Shown piece by piece: positions 37,336-46,757 of a stretch of DNA of 62,138 nt. This stretch comes from Thermoflexibacter ruber. Its GTDB lineage: Bacteria > Bacteroidota > Bacteroidia > Cytophagales > Thermoflexibacteraceae. Both the position numbers and the translations under genes were made by a program. Under the pieces are notes generated by a model. The model was not told the DNA's origin and did not search any database. It was given only the letters and a program-made list of their open reading frames with translations. Position 1 is the stretch's first letter, and the number at the start of each line of letters is the position of its first letter. The stretch is from assembly GCF_900113045.1 (NCBI RefSeq), contig NZ_FONY01000033.1, positions 1-62,138 of the forward strand, read 5' to 3'.

Positions 37336-38214
37336 TTACTGTTGCATATACTTTACAAATTCAGGAAATGCAAGTTCGGGAGCGGGAAGTTCAGGGTGCC
37401 AGCGTTTTTCCCACTCAAAGCTGTAATAACCTTTGTAATGATTTTCTTTCAAGATTTTTATTACCTCAGTTATTGGTGAATTACCCTGTCCTAAGAAAGT
37501 ATATTGGAAAGAACCATCTGCTTTCACTATACCATCTTTGAGATGCACATGGGCTATATGGTCTTTTAAGGCTTGGTACATGGCTATTGGACTTTGGCGT
37601 GTAATGATAAACATATTGAAAAAGTCCCAAATCAAGCCTACATTCTTTCTGTTCACTGATTTCATAATTACCAGCAAATCATCAGCTTGTACCACATCTC
37701 CATGTGTTTCTAACAAGATTTTTACCTTGCTTCCTTTGGCGTATTGGCTTAGTTCTAAAAGCGCAGAAGCTATTTTTTCTAAGGTGGCTTCTTTGCTGTA
37801 CTCCTTTGGGAGATTATTAGGGAATACCCTAATGTATGGGCAAGCTAATTTCTCAGCCAAATCTATGTATTTTTTGGCATGGTCTAACTGTTCCTGTCTT
37901 TTGTTTCCTTCGTGAAAATGTAGATTGGCGGAAGAACCCAAGTTAATGATTTTCAAATTACTGTCTTTTGTTTTTTGGAGTGTAGTTGCAATATTAGAAG
38001 GGGAAAATTCAGAACACTTAGTCAAGTCTATTTCTTTGCCTAATCCTCTTATTTCTATGCCCTGATACCCTAAATTTTTTGCATTCCGTAAAATATCTTC
38101 CCACGTCCACTCAGGACAACCTAAAGTGGAAAAAGATAGCTTTAAAGGTTTAGGTTTCATTTTCCAAGCAAAATGAATCGCAGGAAGTGCAAGTAAAAAA
38201 TCACGCCTATTCAT
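37336..38214 (-). CDS. TIM-barrel sugar isomerase/epimerase-like protein
   Basis: 292 residues of the xylose isomerase-like TIM barrel family. It begins MNRRDFLLALPAIHFAW, a twin-arginine-like leader that is short and imperfect. The barrel shows FSTLGCPEWTWEDILRNAKNLGY, GIEIRGLG, ILLETHGDV, IWDFFN and VHLKDGIV. The His and Asp/Glu metal ligands of the family are in place (HVHLKD, SFEWEKRWHPEL). The usual substrates are sugars or inositols. It is convergent with the kinase gene and stands alone. Confidence 0.85.
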   Translation of the reverse strand: MNRRDFLLALPAIHFAWKMKPKPLKLSFSTLGCPEWTWEDILRNAKNLGYQGIEIRGLGKEIDLTKCSEFSPSNIATTLQKTKDSNLKIINLGSSANLHFHEGNKRQEQLDHAKKYIDLAEKLACPYIRVFPNNLPKEYSKEATLEKIASALLELSQYAKGSKVKILLETHGDVVQADDLLVIMKSVNRKNVGLIWDFFNMFIITRQSPIAMYQALKDHIAHVHLKDGIVKADGSFQYTFLGQGNSPITEVIKILKENHYKGYYSFEWEKRWHPELPAPELAFPEFVKYMQQ

Positions 38215-38315
38215 AAAAGATAATATGTTTTTATGTCTGACTTACAGAAGAATTGCCATTAAAATTAGAAAGTATATTTAATTCAAACGTATTTTTTACA
38301 GTAAAAAAATTTTTT

Positions 38316-38323
38316 TATCTTTG
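38316..38323 (+). promoter_or_regulatory. Candidate -7 box upstream of membrane hydroxylase gene
   Basis: TATCTTTG fits TAnnTTTG and lies 22 bases before the ATG at 38346. No convincing -33 TTG at the usual spacing. Confidence 0.35.
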
Positions 38324-38345
38324 AAAAAATTTACCAATAAACAAT

Positions 38346-39629
38346 ATGGAGTTATACGGAAAAATCTTACTGATTGCTATGCCTATATTTTTGGCGGCAG
38401 TTTTATTTGAAAAATGGCTTGGTTGGTACAGAGGAAAAGATACCTACCGCAATATGGACATGATTTCGAGCCTCAGTTCAGGCATTACCAATGTAGTCAA
38501 AGACGTACTGGGACTGAGCGTTTCTATCCTTACTTATGATTATATGGTCAAAAACTTAGCCATTTTCCAAATCCAATCTACAGTTTTAGTTGTTCTCATT
38601 GCCTTCATTGCCCTTGATTTTCAAGGTTATTGGGTGCATAGAATAGCCCATCAGATTAATTTTTTCTGGAATAAACACGCCATTCACCATAGTAGCGAGG
38701 ATTTTAATTTGGCTTGTGCCTTGCGACAAAGTATTTCTTCTTTTATAAATTTATTTACTTTTTTCCTGCTTCCTGCGGCTATTCTTGGTGTTCCAACTGA
38801 TGTAATTACCATTGTTGCTCCTATTCACCTTTTTGCCCAATTTTGGTATCATACCCAGCACATTGGGAAAATGGGCTTTTTAGAAAAAATCATCGTTACG
38901 CCTTCGCATCACAGAGTGCATCATGCTATCAATCCAGAATATTTGGATAAAAATCACTCACAAATATTCATCATTTGGGATAAGTTATTTGGCACATTCC
39001 AAGAGGAATTGCCTAATGTGCCTCCTGTCTATGGCATTACGCGCCCCGCAGAAACTTGGAATCCTATCAAAATTAACTTCCAACACCTTTGGCTACTTAT
39101 CAAAGATGCTTGGCGTACCAAGAGCATAAAAGACAAGTTTCGTATATGGTTCATGCCTACTGGCTGGCGACCTGCTGACGTGATAGACCGCTACCCAGTA
39201 AAAAAAATAGACAATGTTTACGAATATCAAAAGTACGAGCCTGTAAGTTCTTCTCTATTAAACGCTTGGGCTTGGGTACAGTTTACTTGTGTTACGCTTT
39301 TAGTATTTTATTTTTTTGGAAACTTAGGTAGTATCGGCACACCCAATATTTTTATTTATGGTGGATTCATTTTCCTTACTGTCTATAGCTACACCGAACT
39401 TATGGACAGAAACCCCTTAGCTTTGGCATGGGAAACAGTAAAGAATATACTTGGCTTAGGCTTTATCCTTTATACAGGCGATTGGTTTGGTATCAGCAAT
39501 GTATTTAGTTGGGGAAAATATTGGGTGATGGCTTACTTCATTACGGCTACTTTTGCTACTGCTTATTTTGTACTTTTTGAAATTCGCAATGATGTAAAAT
39601 CAACAGGAAAACTTGCTTGGAAATTATAA
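38346..39629 (+). CDS. Membrane hydroxylase of the sterol desaturase / alkylglycerol monooxygenase type
   Basis: 427 residues. The di-iron histidine clusters of the fatty acid hydroxylase superfamily are complete: HRIAHQINFFWNKHAIHHSSE, HTQHIGKMG and HHRVHHAINPEYLDKNH. Residues 1-300 hold the hydroxylase and its membrane helices; a further set of helices (about 315-420) makes it long. This double layout resembles alkylglycerol monooxygenase (TMEM195) homologues. It probably oxidises an ether lipid, sterol or fatty acyl chain in the membrane using oxygen. The next gene is convergent. Confidence 0.85.
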   Translation: MELYGKILLIAMPIFLAAVLFEKWLGWYRGKDTYRNMDMISSLSSGITNVVKDVLGLSVSILTYDYMVKNLAIFQIQSTVLVVLIAFIALDFQGYWVHRIAHQINFFWNKHAIHHSSEDFNLACALRQSISSFINLFTFFLLPAAILGVPTDVITIVAPIHLFAQFWYHTQHIGKMGFLEKIIVTPSHHRVHHAINPEYLDKNHSQIFIIWDKLFGTFQEELPNVPPVYGITRPAETWNPIKINFQHLWLLIKDAWRTKSIKDKFRIWFMPTGWRPADVIDRYPVKKIDNVYEYQKYEPVSSSLLNAWAWVQFTCVTLLVFYFFGNLGSIGTPNIFIYGGFIFLTVYSYTELMDRNPLALAWETVKNILGLGFILYTGDWFGISNVFSWGKYWVMAYFITATFATAYFVLFEIRNDVKSTGKLAWKL

Positions 39630-39638
39630 GTAAATCAA

Positions 39639-40541
39639 TTAGATAGAAGGATTTTTACCCAACTGATTCATAAACAGTTGTTGTAAAAATCCTTCATTGG
39701 GAACTTCTTTAGGGACTATGACAGGTGCTTTCTTGACAAACTCCTCTGCCTCTTGCATGATTTTTCCTAATACTTCATGGTATTCTGGAAATTTTTGTAA
39801 GTTATTATGTCCACCTCCATTGATAAGATAGACCATAGTTTGCTCTGGTTTGATATTTGCCAAATCTCTGCTTGCTTTTGGAGCGATAAGCCTATCATGC
39901 GTACCGTGAATGATGCGTATGGGGCATTTAACGAACTGCATCCATAAATAAGTGCGCAAACGAAAACGCAAGATGAGGTCTATGGGTAAAATGGGCAAAA
40001 TCCTTTTTGTAAGGCGTGCCAAACTATAATAAGGAGATTCCAAAATAAGCATAGCAGGATTGTTCTTAGAAGCAATCTTAGTGGCAAAGCCAGAACCTAA
40101 GGAACGCCCATAGACAACTATCTGATTTTCAGGATACATTTTAGTTAGTTTTTTATAAATTCGTTGGAAATCATTTTTCATGCCTATCTCGCTACGCCTT
40201 CCTGTGCTTTTGCCAAAACCTCTATAATCTACCATAACTACATCAAAGCCATGCTTAGTAAAGTCGGTAGAAAACTTACCCCACCCTTTGATGCTCCGAC
40301 TATTACCGTGAAAATAAAGCACTACGCCTTTGGCATTAGTTGCAAAAAAGCGTAGTGCATTGATAGTTACTCCTTTTTTTATATGGAAAAATATTTCTTC
40401 AAACGGGAAAGAATATTTATACTCAAAATCTTGCGGTAATTTCTCGGGCTTAAATAGGAAGCGCTCCTGAATCTTAAAAACGATAAAATTGATTATGACA
40501 TATACGCATAAAAGCAAAGCAAGAAAAGTATAAATATCCAT
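39639..40541 (-). CDS. Membrane-anchored alpha/beta hydrolase
   Basis: 300 residues with an N-terminal membrane helix (about 4-22). The hydrolase core resembles ABHD17/BEM46-like proteins: VVLYFHGNSRSIKGWG, VDYRGFGKSTGR, nucleophile elbow YGRSLGSGFA, acid in IHGTHDRLIAP, histidine in NGGGHNNL. The substrate may be a lipid thioester or ester at the membrane surface. A small membrane protein gene ends 14 bases upstream on the same strand, so they are probably one unit. Confidence 0.85.
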   Translation of the reverse strand: MDIYTFLALLLCVYVIINFIVFKIQERFLFKPEKLPQDFEYKYSFPFEEIFFHIKKGVTINALRFFATNAKGVVLYFHGNSRSIKGWGKFSTDFTKHGFDVVMVDYRGFGKSTGRRSEIGMKNDFQRIYKKLTKMYPENQIVVYGRSLGSGFATKIASKNNPAMLILESPYYSLARLTKRILPILPIDLILRFRLRTYLWMQFVKCPIRIIHGTHDRLIAPKASRDLANIKPEQTMVYLINGGGHNNLQKFPEYHEVLGKIMQEAEEFVKKAPVIVPKEVPNEGFLQQLFMNQLGKNPSI

Positions 40542-40555
40542 AAATCAATATTTTA

Positions 40556-40822
40556 TCAATCTCTTTTAATTACATCTGTAGAATCTTTTTCACGATCTTC
40601 CAAATACTTTACAGGCTCTGCATAAATAATAGATTGCAAAGTATCACTTTCTTTGAAAGATAAGTCATCGCTGAACTCTTGTTGCCAAGATATAATTTTC
40701 TCTTTGATAGGAAGATGATTGCGATGAGTCAGAAAGTCAAATAAGATACTTAGCATAAGATAAAGAAACAGGAATACCACAGAAGGTATTATCATAGCGA
40801 GTGTCTTGTCACTATTTTTCAT
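40556..40822 (-). CDS. Small single-pass membrane protein
   Basis: 88 residues from ATG 40822. That start is chosen because a strong Shine-Dalgarno (AGGAGG) lies just before it, unusual for this phylum; the open frame extends to 40927 but without features. One membrane helix (about 10-32, IIPSVVFLFLYLMLSILFDF) is followed by an acidic, probably cytoplasmic tail (EFSDDLSFKESD). I do not recognise a family. It sits 14 bases upstream of the hydrolase start, so translation of the two may be linked. Confidence 0.6.
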   Translation of the reverse strand: MKNSDKTLAMIIPSVVFLFLYLMLSILFDFLTHRNHLPIKEKIISWQQEFSDDLSFKESDTLQSIIYAEPVKYLEDREKDSTDVIKRD

Positions 40823-40840
40823 GTTTCCTCCTTTCTTAAA
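40822..40840 (-). promoter_or_regulatory. Strong Shine-Dalgarno that sets the small-protein start
   Basis: On the minus strand, AAGAAAGGAGGAAACATG places AGGAGG at optimum distance from ATG 40822. Most other genes here have no such site. Confidence 0.7.
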
Positions 40841-41069
40841 AATATTATTTTGATAGAGTATGTATGAGTAATGTTTTGAAAGCAGATGAAAGGTAGATAT
40901 TTTTACTGTAAAAAGCAAAAAATACATCTACTTTATTTGTCAGACTTCTTTACAAAAAGTTTTTTACACTGTTTGTCCCCTACCCTACTCCTTTGCAAGA
41001 AGTCCACTGATATTCCTTTCATATTACAACTTATCTATTAAAAAAGTTCTACAAAAAATACTTGCTTAC

Positions 41070-42101
41070 CTATTGGACTTGTTTGATAAAATTGATAACT
41101 CCTTGCATATAAGTTTGTTGGTCGTCATACATACTCATGTGGCTACCATTAGGACAAAGTAAGAAACTTCCGTTTTGCACTTCTTTTGCCATCCATTCCA
41201 TGTGTTTAGGGTCCATAGTGTCATGCGTTCCTCCTATGATTAGCGTAGGAACTTTGATATTTTTGAGGTCATTTTTCCTGTCCCATTTTTCCAACCTGCC
41301 TGAAATTCCAAACTCACTGGGTCCTTGCATGATTACATAGATTTGCTGATTAGTCTTGCTTAGTCCCCTATTCATTGGGTCAGCCCATTGTTCTACAGGC
41401 ATACGGCAAACGTGTTTAGGATAAAAATGCGTCATGAGAATATCCATGTATTTAGGATTTCCGAAATCGCCTTTTGCTTCTAACATTCGGATAGAATCTA
41501 CGGCAGAGGCAGGCATTTGCTTTGCCAAAACTTCTTCTGCATATTTGTCATAGTCTATACAACTTGACATCATATTAGAGATAATCAAGCCTTTGAGGTT
41601 ATCTTGGTATTTCAAAGCATATTCCATTGCCAAAATTCCACCCCAAGAGTGTCCTAAAAGGAAGAAATTGCCTTTGGTTAGCCCTAAGGCAGTTCTTACT
41701 TGCTCTACTTCCTCCACAAATCGCTCAATAGTCCACAAAGAAGTATCGGTAGGCTGGTCGGAATAGGTAGAGCCTAACTGGTCATAGTAAATAAACTCTA
41801 TGCCTTCCTTTGGCAAAAAACTTTCAAAGCACTCAAAATATTCATGGGTAGAACCCGGACCGCCGTGCAACAAAAGTACTTTTTGTTTAGGGTTGTTCCC
41901 AAAACGCTTTGTCCATACTTTAAACTTTCCAATAGGAGTTTCAATAGGGATAAGTTGAATTCCACCTGTTTGCACACCCTCAGTACGTACATTGAAGTAA
42001 TCGCTTTCTTTAATCGTAACTTGCTTGTTTTCCTCATTTTTTACACAAGAAAACATCAATACAATAGCAGAAAATGCCAGTAAAAATTGTTTCATTTTCA
42101 T
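41070..42101 (-). CDS. Proline iminopeptidase-like alpha/beta hydrolase, lipoprotein
   Basis: 343 residues. A lipobox (LMFSC, Cys19) makes it a lipoprotein. The peptidase S33 pattern is clear: LLLHGGPGSTHEYFE (His79), YYDQLGSTYSDQP, nucleophile elbow LGHSWGG with Ser152, acid in IGGTHDTMDP and final histidine in NGSHMSMYDD. HGGPG and DQxGxGxS-like motifs set proline iminopeptidases apart from esterases. It likely trims N-terminal proline from peptides in the periplasm. It is monocistronic and divergent from the next gene. Confidence 0.9.
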   Translation of the reverse strand: MKMKQFLLAFSAIVLMFSCVKNEENKQVTIKESDYFNVRTEGVQTGGIQLIPIETPIGKFKVWTKRFGNNPKQKVLLLHGGPGSTHEYFECFESFLPKEGIEFIYYDQLGSTYSDQPTDTSLWTIERFVEEVEQVRTALGLTKGNFFLLGHSWGGILAMEYALKYQDNLKGLIISNMMSSCIDYDKYAEEVLAKQMPASAVDSIRMLEAKGDFGNPKYMDILMTHFYPKHVCRMPVEQWADPMNRGLSKTNQQIYVIMQGPSEFGISGRLEKWDRKNDLKNIKVPTLIIGGTHDTMDPKHMEWMAKEVQNGSFLLCPNGSHMSMYDDQQTYMQGVINFIKQVQ

Positions 42102-42341
42102 ACAGAATTTAAAGTTTGTAAAATCAAATCAGCAAGTAAACATTTTTATTTAATTTTTGTTTATTTGTTAATATTTTTGTTCAAATAAAGGTTTTGTTGT
42201 TCTCCCCTACCCTTGCAATTTATTACTTTAATTAACAAAAAATTATCTTAAAACAAGATTGCTTGATAAAATTGGAAAGAATTTTGCCAACTTATTTATC
42301 ATTTATTACAAGTGTATTCAATAAACTTAAATTTTGAAAAA

Positions 42342-43097
42342 ATGAAAAACATTAAAAAATTTGCCTTATCTATGATAGCAGTATTGGCTGTACTAAGTGC
42401 AAAGGCACAGACAGCTGATGAAATTATCAATAAATATTTGGAAAATATAGGAGGTAAAGATAAGTGGAAAGCGGTTACTTCTGTCAAAATGGCAGGAAAA
42501 GCCAAAGCACAAGGCATGGAAATACCTGCAACCTTTTTGCAAGCAACAGGAGGAAAACAAAAAATTAGTATTTCAGTTCAAGGCATGGAAATTACCCAAC
42601 AGGCTTTTGATGGCAATACAGCGTGGGCGACTAATTTTATGACTATGAAAGCGGAAAAAATGGAAGCAGAGGACAGTGAGAACATGAAAAAAGCGGCAGG
42701 AGATTTTCCAGACCCATTCATAGATTATGCGACAAAGGGGTATAAAGTGGATTTAGAAGGAAAAGAAAAAGTAGAAGGAACAGAATGTTTTAAAATCAAA
42801 CTTACTAAAAAGCCTGAAATCGTAGAAGGTAAAGAAGTCGAGAATGTGGTTTATTACTTTTTTGATACACAGAACTACGTTCCTATAGTAGTTAAAAATA
42901 CTATCAAAAAAGGTCAGTTTAAAGGAGCTACGCAAGATATGGTTTTCAGTGATTATCAAGAAGTGAATGGACTGTTTTTCCCATTTTCTATGACAATAAA
43001 AATCAATGGACAAGCAGCACAATCTGTAACATTTGAAAAAATAGAAGTGAATGTACCTGTCGAGGACAAGGACTTTGCTCTTCCAGCAGGAAACTAA
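42342..43097 (+). CDS. Secreted LolA-like / outer-membrane lipoprotein-sorting-like protein
   Basis: 251 residues from ATG 42342 with a signal peptide (about 1-21, LSAKAQ). The start of the mature part, ADEIINKYLENIGGKDKWKA, and the succession of beta strands (VKMAGKAKAQGMEIPATFLQ, then ITQQAFDGNTAWATNFM, then VYYFFDTQNYVPIVV) fit the LolA/LolB-like half-barrel, common as single proteins in Bacteroidota. It probably binds a lipid or lipoprotein acyl chain in the periplasm. It stands alone upstream of rimP-nusA. Confidence 0.75.
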   Translation: MKNIKKFALSMIAVLAVLSAKAQTADEIINKYLENIGGKDKWKAVTSVKMAGKAKAQGMEIPATFLQATGGKQKISISVQGMEITQQAFDGNTAWATNFMTMKAEKMEAEDSENMKKAAGDFPDPFIDYATKGYKVDLEGKEKVEGTECFKIKLTKKPEIVEGKEVENVVYYFFDTQNYVPIVVKNTIKKGQFKGATQDMVFSDYQEVNGLFFPFSMTIKINGQAAQSVTFEKIEVNVPVEDKDFALPAGN

Positions 43098-43136
43098 GGG
43101 TAATCCTGTTTGGAAGTAAAATTATGCCTTTACTTC

Positions 43137-43167
43137 TTGTTTAATTCAAAAAATAATTTTACCTTTG
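43137..43167 (+). promoter_or_regulatory. Promoter of rimP-nusA
   Basis: TTG at 43137-43139, 20 bases, then TACCTTTG at 43160-43167. This is the best match to the Bacteroidota consensus TTG-N19to21-TAnnTTTG in the window. It lies 74 bases before the rimP start. Confidence 0.65.
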
Positions 43168-43240
43168 CTAAACATTTTGAAAGAGCATATTAAAAATGGG
43201 GAAGTGATTCCCCTTTTTTATTCTATTTACTCTAAATACA

Positions 43241-43735
43241 ATGGATTTGAAGCAAAAGATACGCACTCTTGTTGAGGAGATACTTCCTGAGGATTTATTC
43301 TTGGTAGATTTGAAAATCCACGATAAGAATAATCGGTCAAAAATAGTGATTGCACTTGACGGCGATAAAGGAATAAACCTTGACCAGTGCGCAGAAGTAA
43401 GCAGAAAAGTCGGAGAAATACTTGAAAATCAGAATATTTTTACTGAGAGCTATGTATTGGAAGTTAGCTCTACCGGCATAGACCAACCACTCAAAATGAA
43501 ACGTCAGTATCTGAGCAGAATAGGCAAGAAACTGAAGGTTGAGTTGTTGGACGGTTCTATTGCTCAGGGGATTTTGAATGCCGTTACAGAGGATAAGATA
43601 GTGCTTTTGAAAGAAGAAGAAAATAAAAGAAAAAGTAATAAAAAAGAGAATAAAAAAGCAAAGCCAGAAGACTTGCTCATAGGGATTGCTTTTTCGGAAA
43701 TTAAACAAACCAACGTGTTAATCAGTTTTAATTAA
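43241..43735 (+). CDS. rimP: Ribosome maturation factor RimP
   Basis: 164 residues, near the family norm. The N-terminal domain has LVEEILPEDLFLVDLKIHD and IVIALDGDKGINLDQCAEVSRKVG, followed by the YVLEVSSTGIDQPLKMKRQY signature of RimP. The C-terminal Sm-like domain (about 100-164) has a Lys-rich insert (KRKSNKKENKKAK). It assists 30S subunit maturation. nusA starts 15 bases downstream, the conserved order. Confidence 0.93.
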   Translation: MDLKQKIRTLVEEILPEDLFLVDLKIHDKNNRSKIVIALDGDKGINLDQCAEVSRKVGEILENQNIFTESYVLEVSSTGIDQPLKMKRQYLSRIGKKLKVELLDGSIAQGILNAVTEDKIVLLKEEENKRKSNKKENKKAKPEDLLIGIAFSEIKQTNVLISFN

Positions 43736-43750
43736 TTCATTTTTAATTAT

Positions 43751-45004
43751 ATGGACGCAAGTACATTAATTGAATCTTTTACAGAATTTGCCAAGCAAAA
43801 AAACATAGACCGTCCCACGATGATACGTATATTGGAAGACGTATTCAGAACGATGATTAAAAAGAAATATCATTCTGACGAAAACTTCAATATTGTCATC
43901 AATGTGGACAAAGGGGACTTGGAAATTCTTAGATATAGGCAAGTTGTTGCTGACGACGCTGAGGATATAGACCCCAATACACAAATAACCCTTTCCGAAG
44001 CTAAGAAAATAGCCCCCGACTTTGAGGAGGGAGAGGAAGTAGCTGAGAATGTAAGCATTGACGGTGATTTTGGACGCAGACTGGTACAAACTGCTCGTCA
44101 GACTTTGATTCAGAAAATTAAAGACCTCGAGAAAGAACTACTTTTCCAAAAATATAAAGACAAAGTAGGCGAAATTATTACGGGAGAAGTTTATCAAATC
44201 TTGCCTAATAAAGAAATCCTTTTGTTAGATGCAGACAAAAAAGAGTTGATTTTGCCAAAATCCGAGCAGATTTATAAAGACCGTTTCCGCAAAGGTGATA
44301 ATGTAAAAGCTATTATCCACCGCGTAGAAATGATAAATGGTACACCCAAAATCATTCTTTCTCGTACTTCTCCTCTGTTTTTAGAAAAACTTTTTGAAAA
44401 TGAAGTTCCTGAAGTTTTTGACGGTGTAATTACTATCCGCAAAGTAGTAAGGGAGCCAGGCGAAAGGGCAAAAGTAGCTGTAGAGTCTTATGATGACAGA
44501 ATAGACCCTGTAGGGGCATGCGTAGGCATGAAAGGTTCTCGTATCCATAGTATTGTGAGAGAGTTGGACAATGAAAATATAGATGTCATCAACTATACGG
44601 ACAATGTAGAACTGTTCATTTCCAGAGCATTAAGTCCTGCTAAAATCACCTCTATCAAGATAGATGCGGACAAGGGACGCGCCTCTGTTTTTCTCAAACG
44701 TGACCAAGTTTCTTTGGCAATAGGCAAAGGAGGTCAAAATATCAAATTGGCAGGCAAGTTAGTGGGTTTAGAAATAGATGTATTTAGAGACCAAGAAAAC
44801 CCAGAAGAAGACGAGGAAGATGTAGATTTGGAAGAGTTTGGTGATGTCATTGACCAATGGATCATAGACGAATTTCATCGCATAGGTTTGGACACAGCCA
44901 AAGATGTGCTCAATATGAGCCGTGAGTTACTCATCAAACGCACTGATTTAGAGGAAGAAACTATTGATTTTGTGTTAGATATTCTGAAAAAAGAATTTGA
45001 ATAA
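43751..45004 (+). CDS. nusA: Transcription factor NusA
   Basis: 417 residues. NusA N-terminal domain (about 1-125, [20 protein letters not shown]), S1 domain (about 130-205, [12 protein letters not shown]), KH1 (about 235-295, [20 protein letters not shown]) and KH2 (about 300-345, [20 protein letters not shown]) occur in order. An acidic tail ([15 protein letters not shown]) and one helix-hairpin region end the protein. It controls pausing, termination and antitermination. It is followed by a terminator, not by infB. Confidence 0.96.
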   Translation: MDASTLIESFTEFAKQKNIDRPTMIRILEDVFRTMIKKKYHSDENFNIVINVDKGDLEILRYRQVVADDAEDIDPNTQITLSEAKKIAPDFEEGEEVAENVSIDGDFGRRLVQTARQTLIQKIKDLEKELLFQKYKDKVGEIITGEVYQILPNKEILLLDADKKELILPKSEQIYKDRFRKGDNVKAIIHRVEMINGTPKIILSRTSPLFLEKLFENEVPEVFDGVITIRKVVREPGERAKVAVESYDDRIDPVGACVGMKGSRIHSIVRELDNENIDVINYTDNVELFISRALSPAKITSIKIDADKGRASVFLKRDQVSLAIGKGGQNIKLAGKLVGLEIDVFRDQENPEEDEEDVDLEEFGDVIDQWIIDEFHRIGLDTAKDVLNMSRELLIKRTDLEEETIDFVLDILKKEFE

Positions 45005-45027
45005 GCCTATAAGACATCTTATTAGTC

Positions 45028-45076
45028 AAACTTTGGTAAGGGGAAATAGAAACTTTACCAAAGTTTTTGTTTTTTC
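45028..45076 (+). terminator. Rho-independent terminator after nusA
   Basis: A 12-base perfect stem (aaactttggtaa at 45028-45039, ttaccaaagttt at 45055-45066) with a 15-base loop, followed by a T-rich stretch. It ends the rimP-nusA unit. Confidence 0.85.
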
Positions 45077-45126
45077 AGATTTTCCTCTAATTTTGGAAAA
45101 TTAACAAGCGGAAAAATTATGTAAGC

Positions 45127-45969
45127 ATGAAAAATTTACTTTTTATATTTATCGTATCTGTGCTATTTTCTTGTGGAGCAAAACAAGCACAAGAGTCTTC
45201 TGCTATTCCCGAAGTAGAGGAAATTTCCGTAAAAAAGAAAAAAAAGAGAATTTTTATTGCTGAAAATACCAAAGAAATCCTTACAGAAGGAGATGCCATT
45301 GTAGAAATTAGTTATCCGCTTTTTAAAAATACAGCAAACTTTGTGGCATTAGATTCGCTCAACAATGAAATTAAACTTTTCATAGAAACCACCGTCAATG
45401 TTTTTGAATCAGCAGAAGACGGCATAGGCATAGATACTGATGAAAAAGTAGATACTATCAATGTAAAGGCAGATGAAATAACTCTTTACAAAGGCAATGC
45501 AGGCACAGCAACAAGGAGTTTATTCATAGACTATAAAATCAACCATCGCTCTCCCGAATATGTAGAAATAGACTTTGGTATATCAAAGTACTTAGGAGGA
45601 GCGCATCCTATGCACAGTACCATTATGTTTCACTACGACCTCAGCAATAACAAATACGTCGAGATTACTGATTTATTTGGCAAATATGAGTATTGGGATA
45701 CACTAAGAGCGATTTGTAAGGCAGATTTACTGGCAAGGCGAGAGGAAATAGGAACCAATGAGGAACATATCTTATCGTACTTGAATAGTGAAGACTTGCA
45801 TTTCAGAAATTTTACAGTAGCCAATGATACATTATCTATTTATTTTGAACCTTATGAAGTCGCTCCTTATGCCGCAGGACCTCAGGTAGTCAAAATTCCT
45901 TTTTCAAATTTATCCTCCATGATTGATAAAAGTAGTTTACTTTTCCGAGTAGGAAAAAATAAACTGTAA
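45127..45969 (+). CDS. Lipoprotein with DUF4163/DUF3298 (RsiV-like) domains
   Basis: 280 residues. A lipobox in VLFSCGAKQ (Cys16) is clear. The N-terminal DUF4163-like part (about 50-160, IVEISYPLFKN) precedes a DUF3298 domain (about 165-280) with YLGGAHPMHSTIMFHYDL and the diagnostic YEVAPYAAGPQVVKIPFSNL. Relatives include the lysozyme-binding anti-sigma factor RsiV and exported beta-lactamase-like accessory proteins; no sigma factor is adjacent. The following gene lies 14 bases downstream and may be co-transcribed. Confidence 0.85.
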   Translation: MKNLLFIFIVSVLFSCGAKQAQESSAIPEVEEISVKKKKKRIFIAENTKEILTEGDAIVEISYPLFKNTANFVALDSLNNEIKLFIETTVNVFESAEDGIGIDTDEKVDTINVKADEITLYKGNAGTATRSLFIDYKINHRSPEYVEIDFGISKYLGGAHPMHSTIMFHYDLSNNKYVEITDLFGKYEYWDTLRAICKADLLARREEIGTNEEHILSYLNSEDLHFRNFTVANDTLSIYFEPYEVAPYAAGPQVVKIPFSNLSSMIDKSSLLFRVGKNKL

Positions 45970-45982
45970 AGTACCTATTTCA

Positions 45983-46753
45983 GTGAACTCCAAAAAAGTC
46001 ATAGTATTTGTATTTTTTCTTTTTACTTGGGTAGAGAAAAGTCTTGCTCAGCAAGTATTTTTTTGTCGCAATTATCATTCAGAAATCACTTATAATGAAC
46101 TACTTAGTACTCATTCAAACACTTTCAAAATAGACCCTATCAAAGGAGATAGCATTTTTCTTATTTTTACCTCTTCTCAACATATTGTTAAGCCTAAAAT
46201 ATATGTATTTATTGACAAGAAAAATGCACAAGGAAAATTTGAAGAGTTTGATAGCCAACGAATTAGTATTGAGGAAACCGAACAGAAAATAGCGATACAT
46301 AAGTACCTTTTTAACAAAGAAGGTACTTACAAAATTATTTTTGCCAATGCAGAAAAAAAGGAAATTATCTCTGCTATGCTTAATATCAACTTTGAAACGA
46401 ATCTTATCTTTTGCGAGCAGGTGGACAGAAGCGATTATCCTGTTGACTATGAATCTTTTTATAAAGGCAAAAATAAGAACTTATTTAAACTCAATGAGAA
46501 TGCTCAGACTGATTTATACGTCTATTTGAAACTTTCTAAGCCTATTGGAAGTAAAGAGGTGTTTTTAGAAATTTATCAACATGACGGAAAGGGTTACAAT
46601 CATTTAGTGGGTAACACTCGCTTTTCTATCAATCCAGCATGGGAATATACTTATTTCAAAACCAAATTGGGCAAGATTGGTAAATATAGAGTAAGGATTA
46701 AAGATGATAAAGGTAAAATATTGGGAATGAACTATTTAGAAATAATTGATTAA
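45983..46753 (+). CDS. Secreted protein of unknown function (GTG start)
   Basis: 256 residues from a GTG start, since no ATG lies before the signal peptide (about 1-22, EKSLAQQ). I do not recognise the family. The mature part reads as beta-rich, possibly two Ig-like modules. Each has the pattern of a strand pair ending in KIGKYRVRIKDDKGK (second) or GTYKIIFANAEKKE (first). No catalytic motif and only a few cysteines. It lies 14 bases after the DUF3298 lipoprotein gene and may share its transcript. Confidence 0.6.
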   Translation: MNSKKVIVFVFFLFTWVEKSLAQQVFFCRNYHSEITYNELLSTHSNTFKIDPIKGDSIFLIFTSSQHIVKPKIYVFIDKKNAQGKFEEFDSQRISIEETEQKIAIHKYLFNKEGTYKIIFANAEKKEIISAMLNINFETNLIFCEQVDRSDYPVDYESFYKGKNKNLFKLNENAQTDLYVYLKLSKPIGSKEVFLEIYQHDGKGYNHLVGNTRFSINPAWEYTYFKTKLGKIGKYRVRIKDDKGKILGMNYLEIID

Positions 46754-46757
46754 TGTT

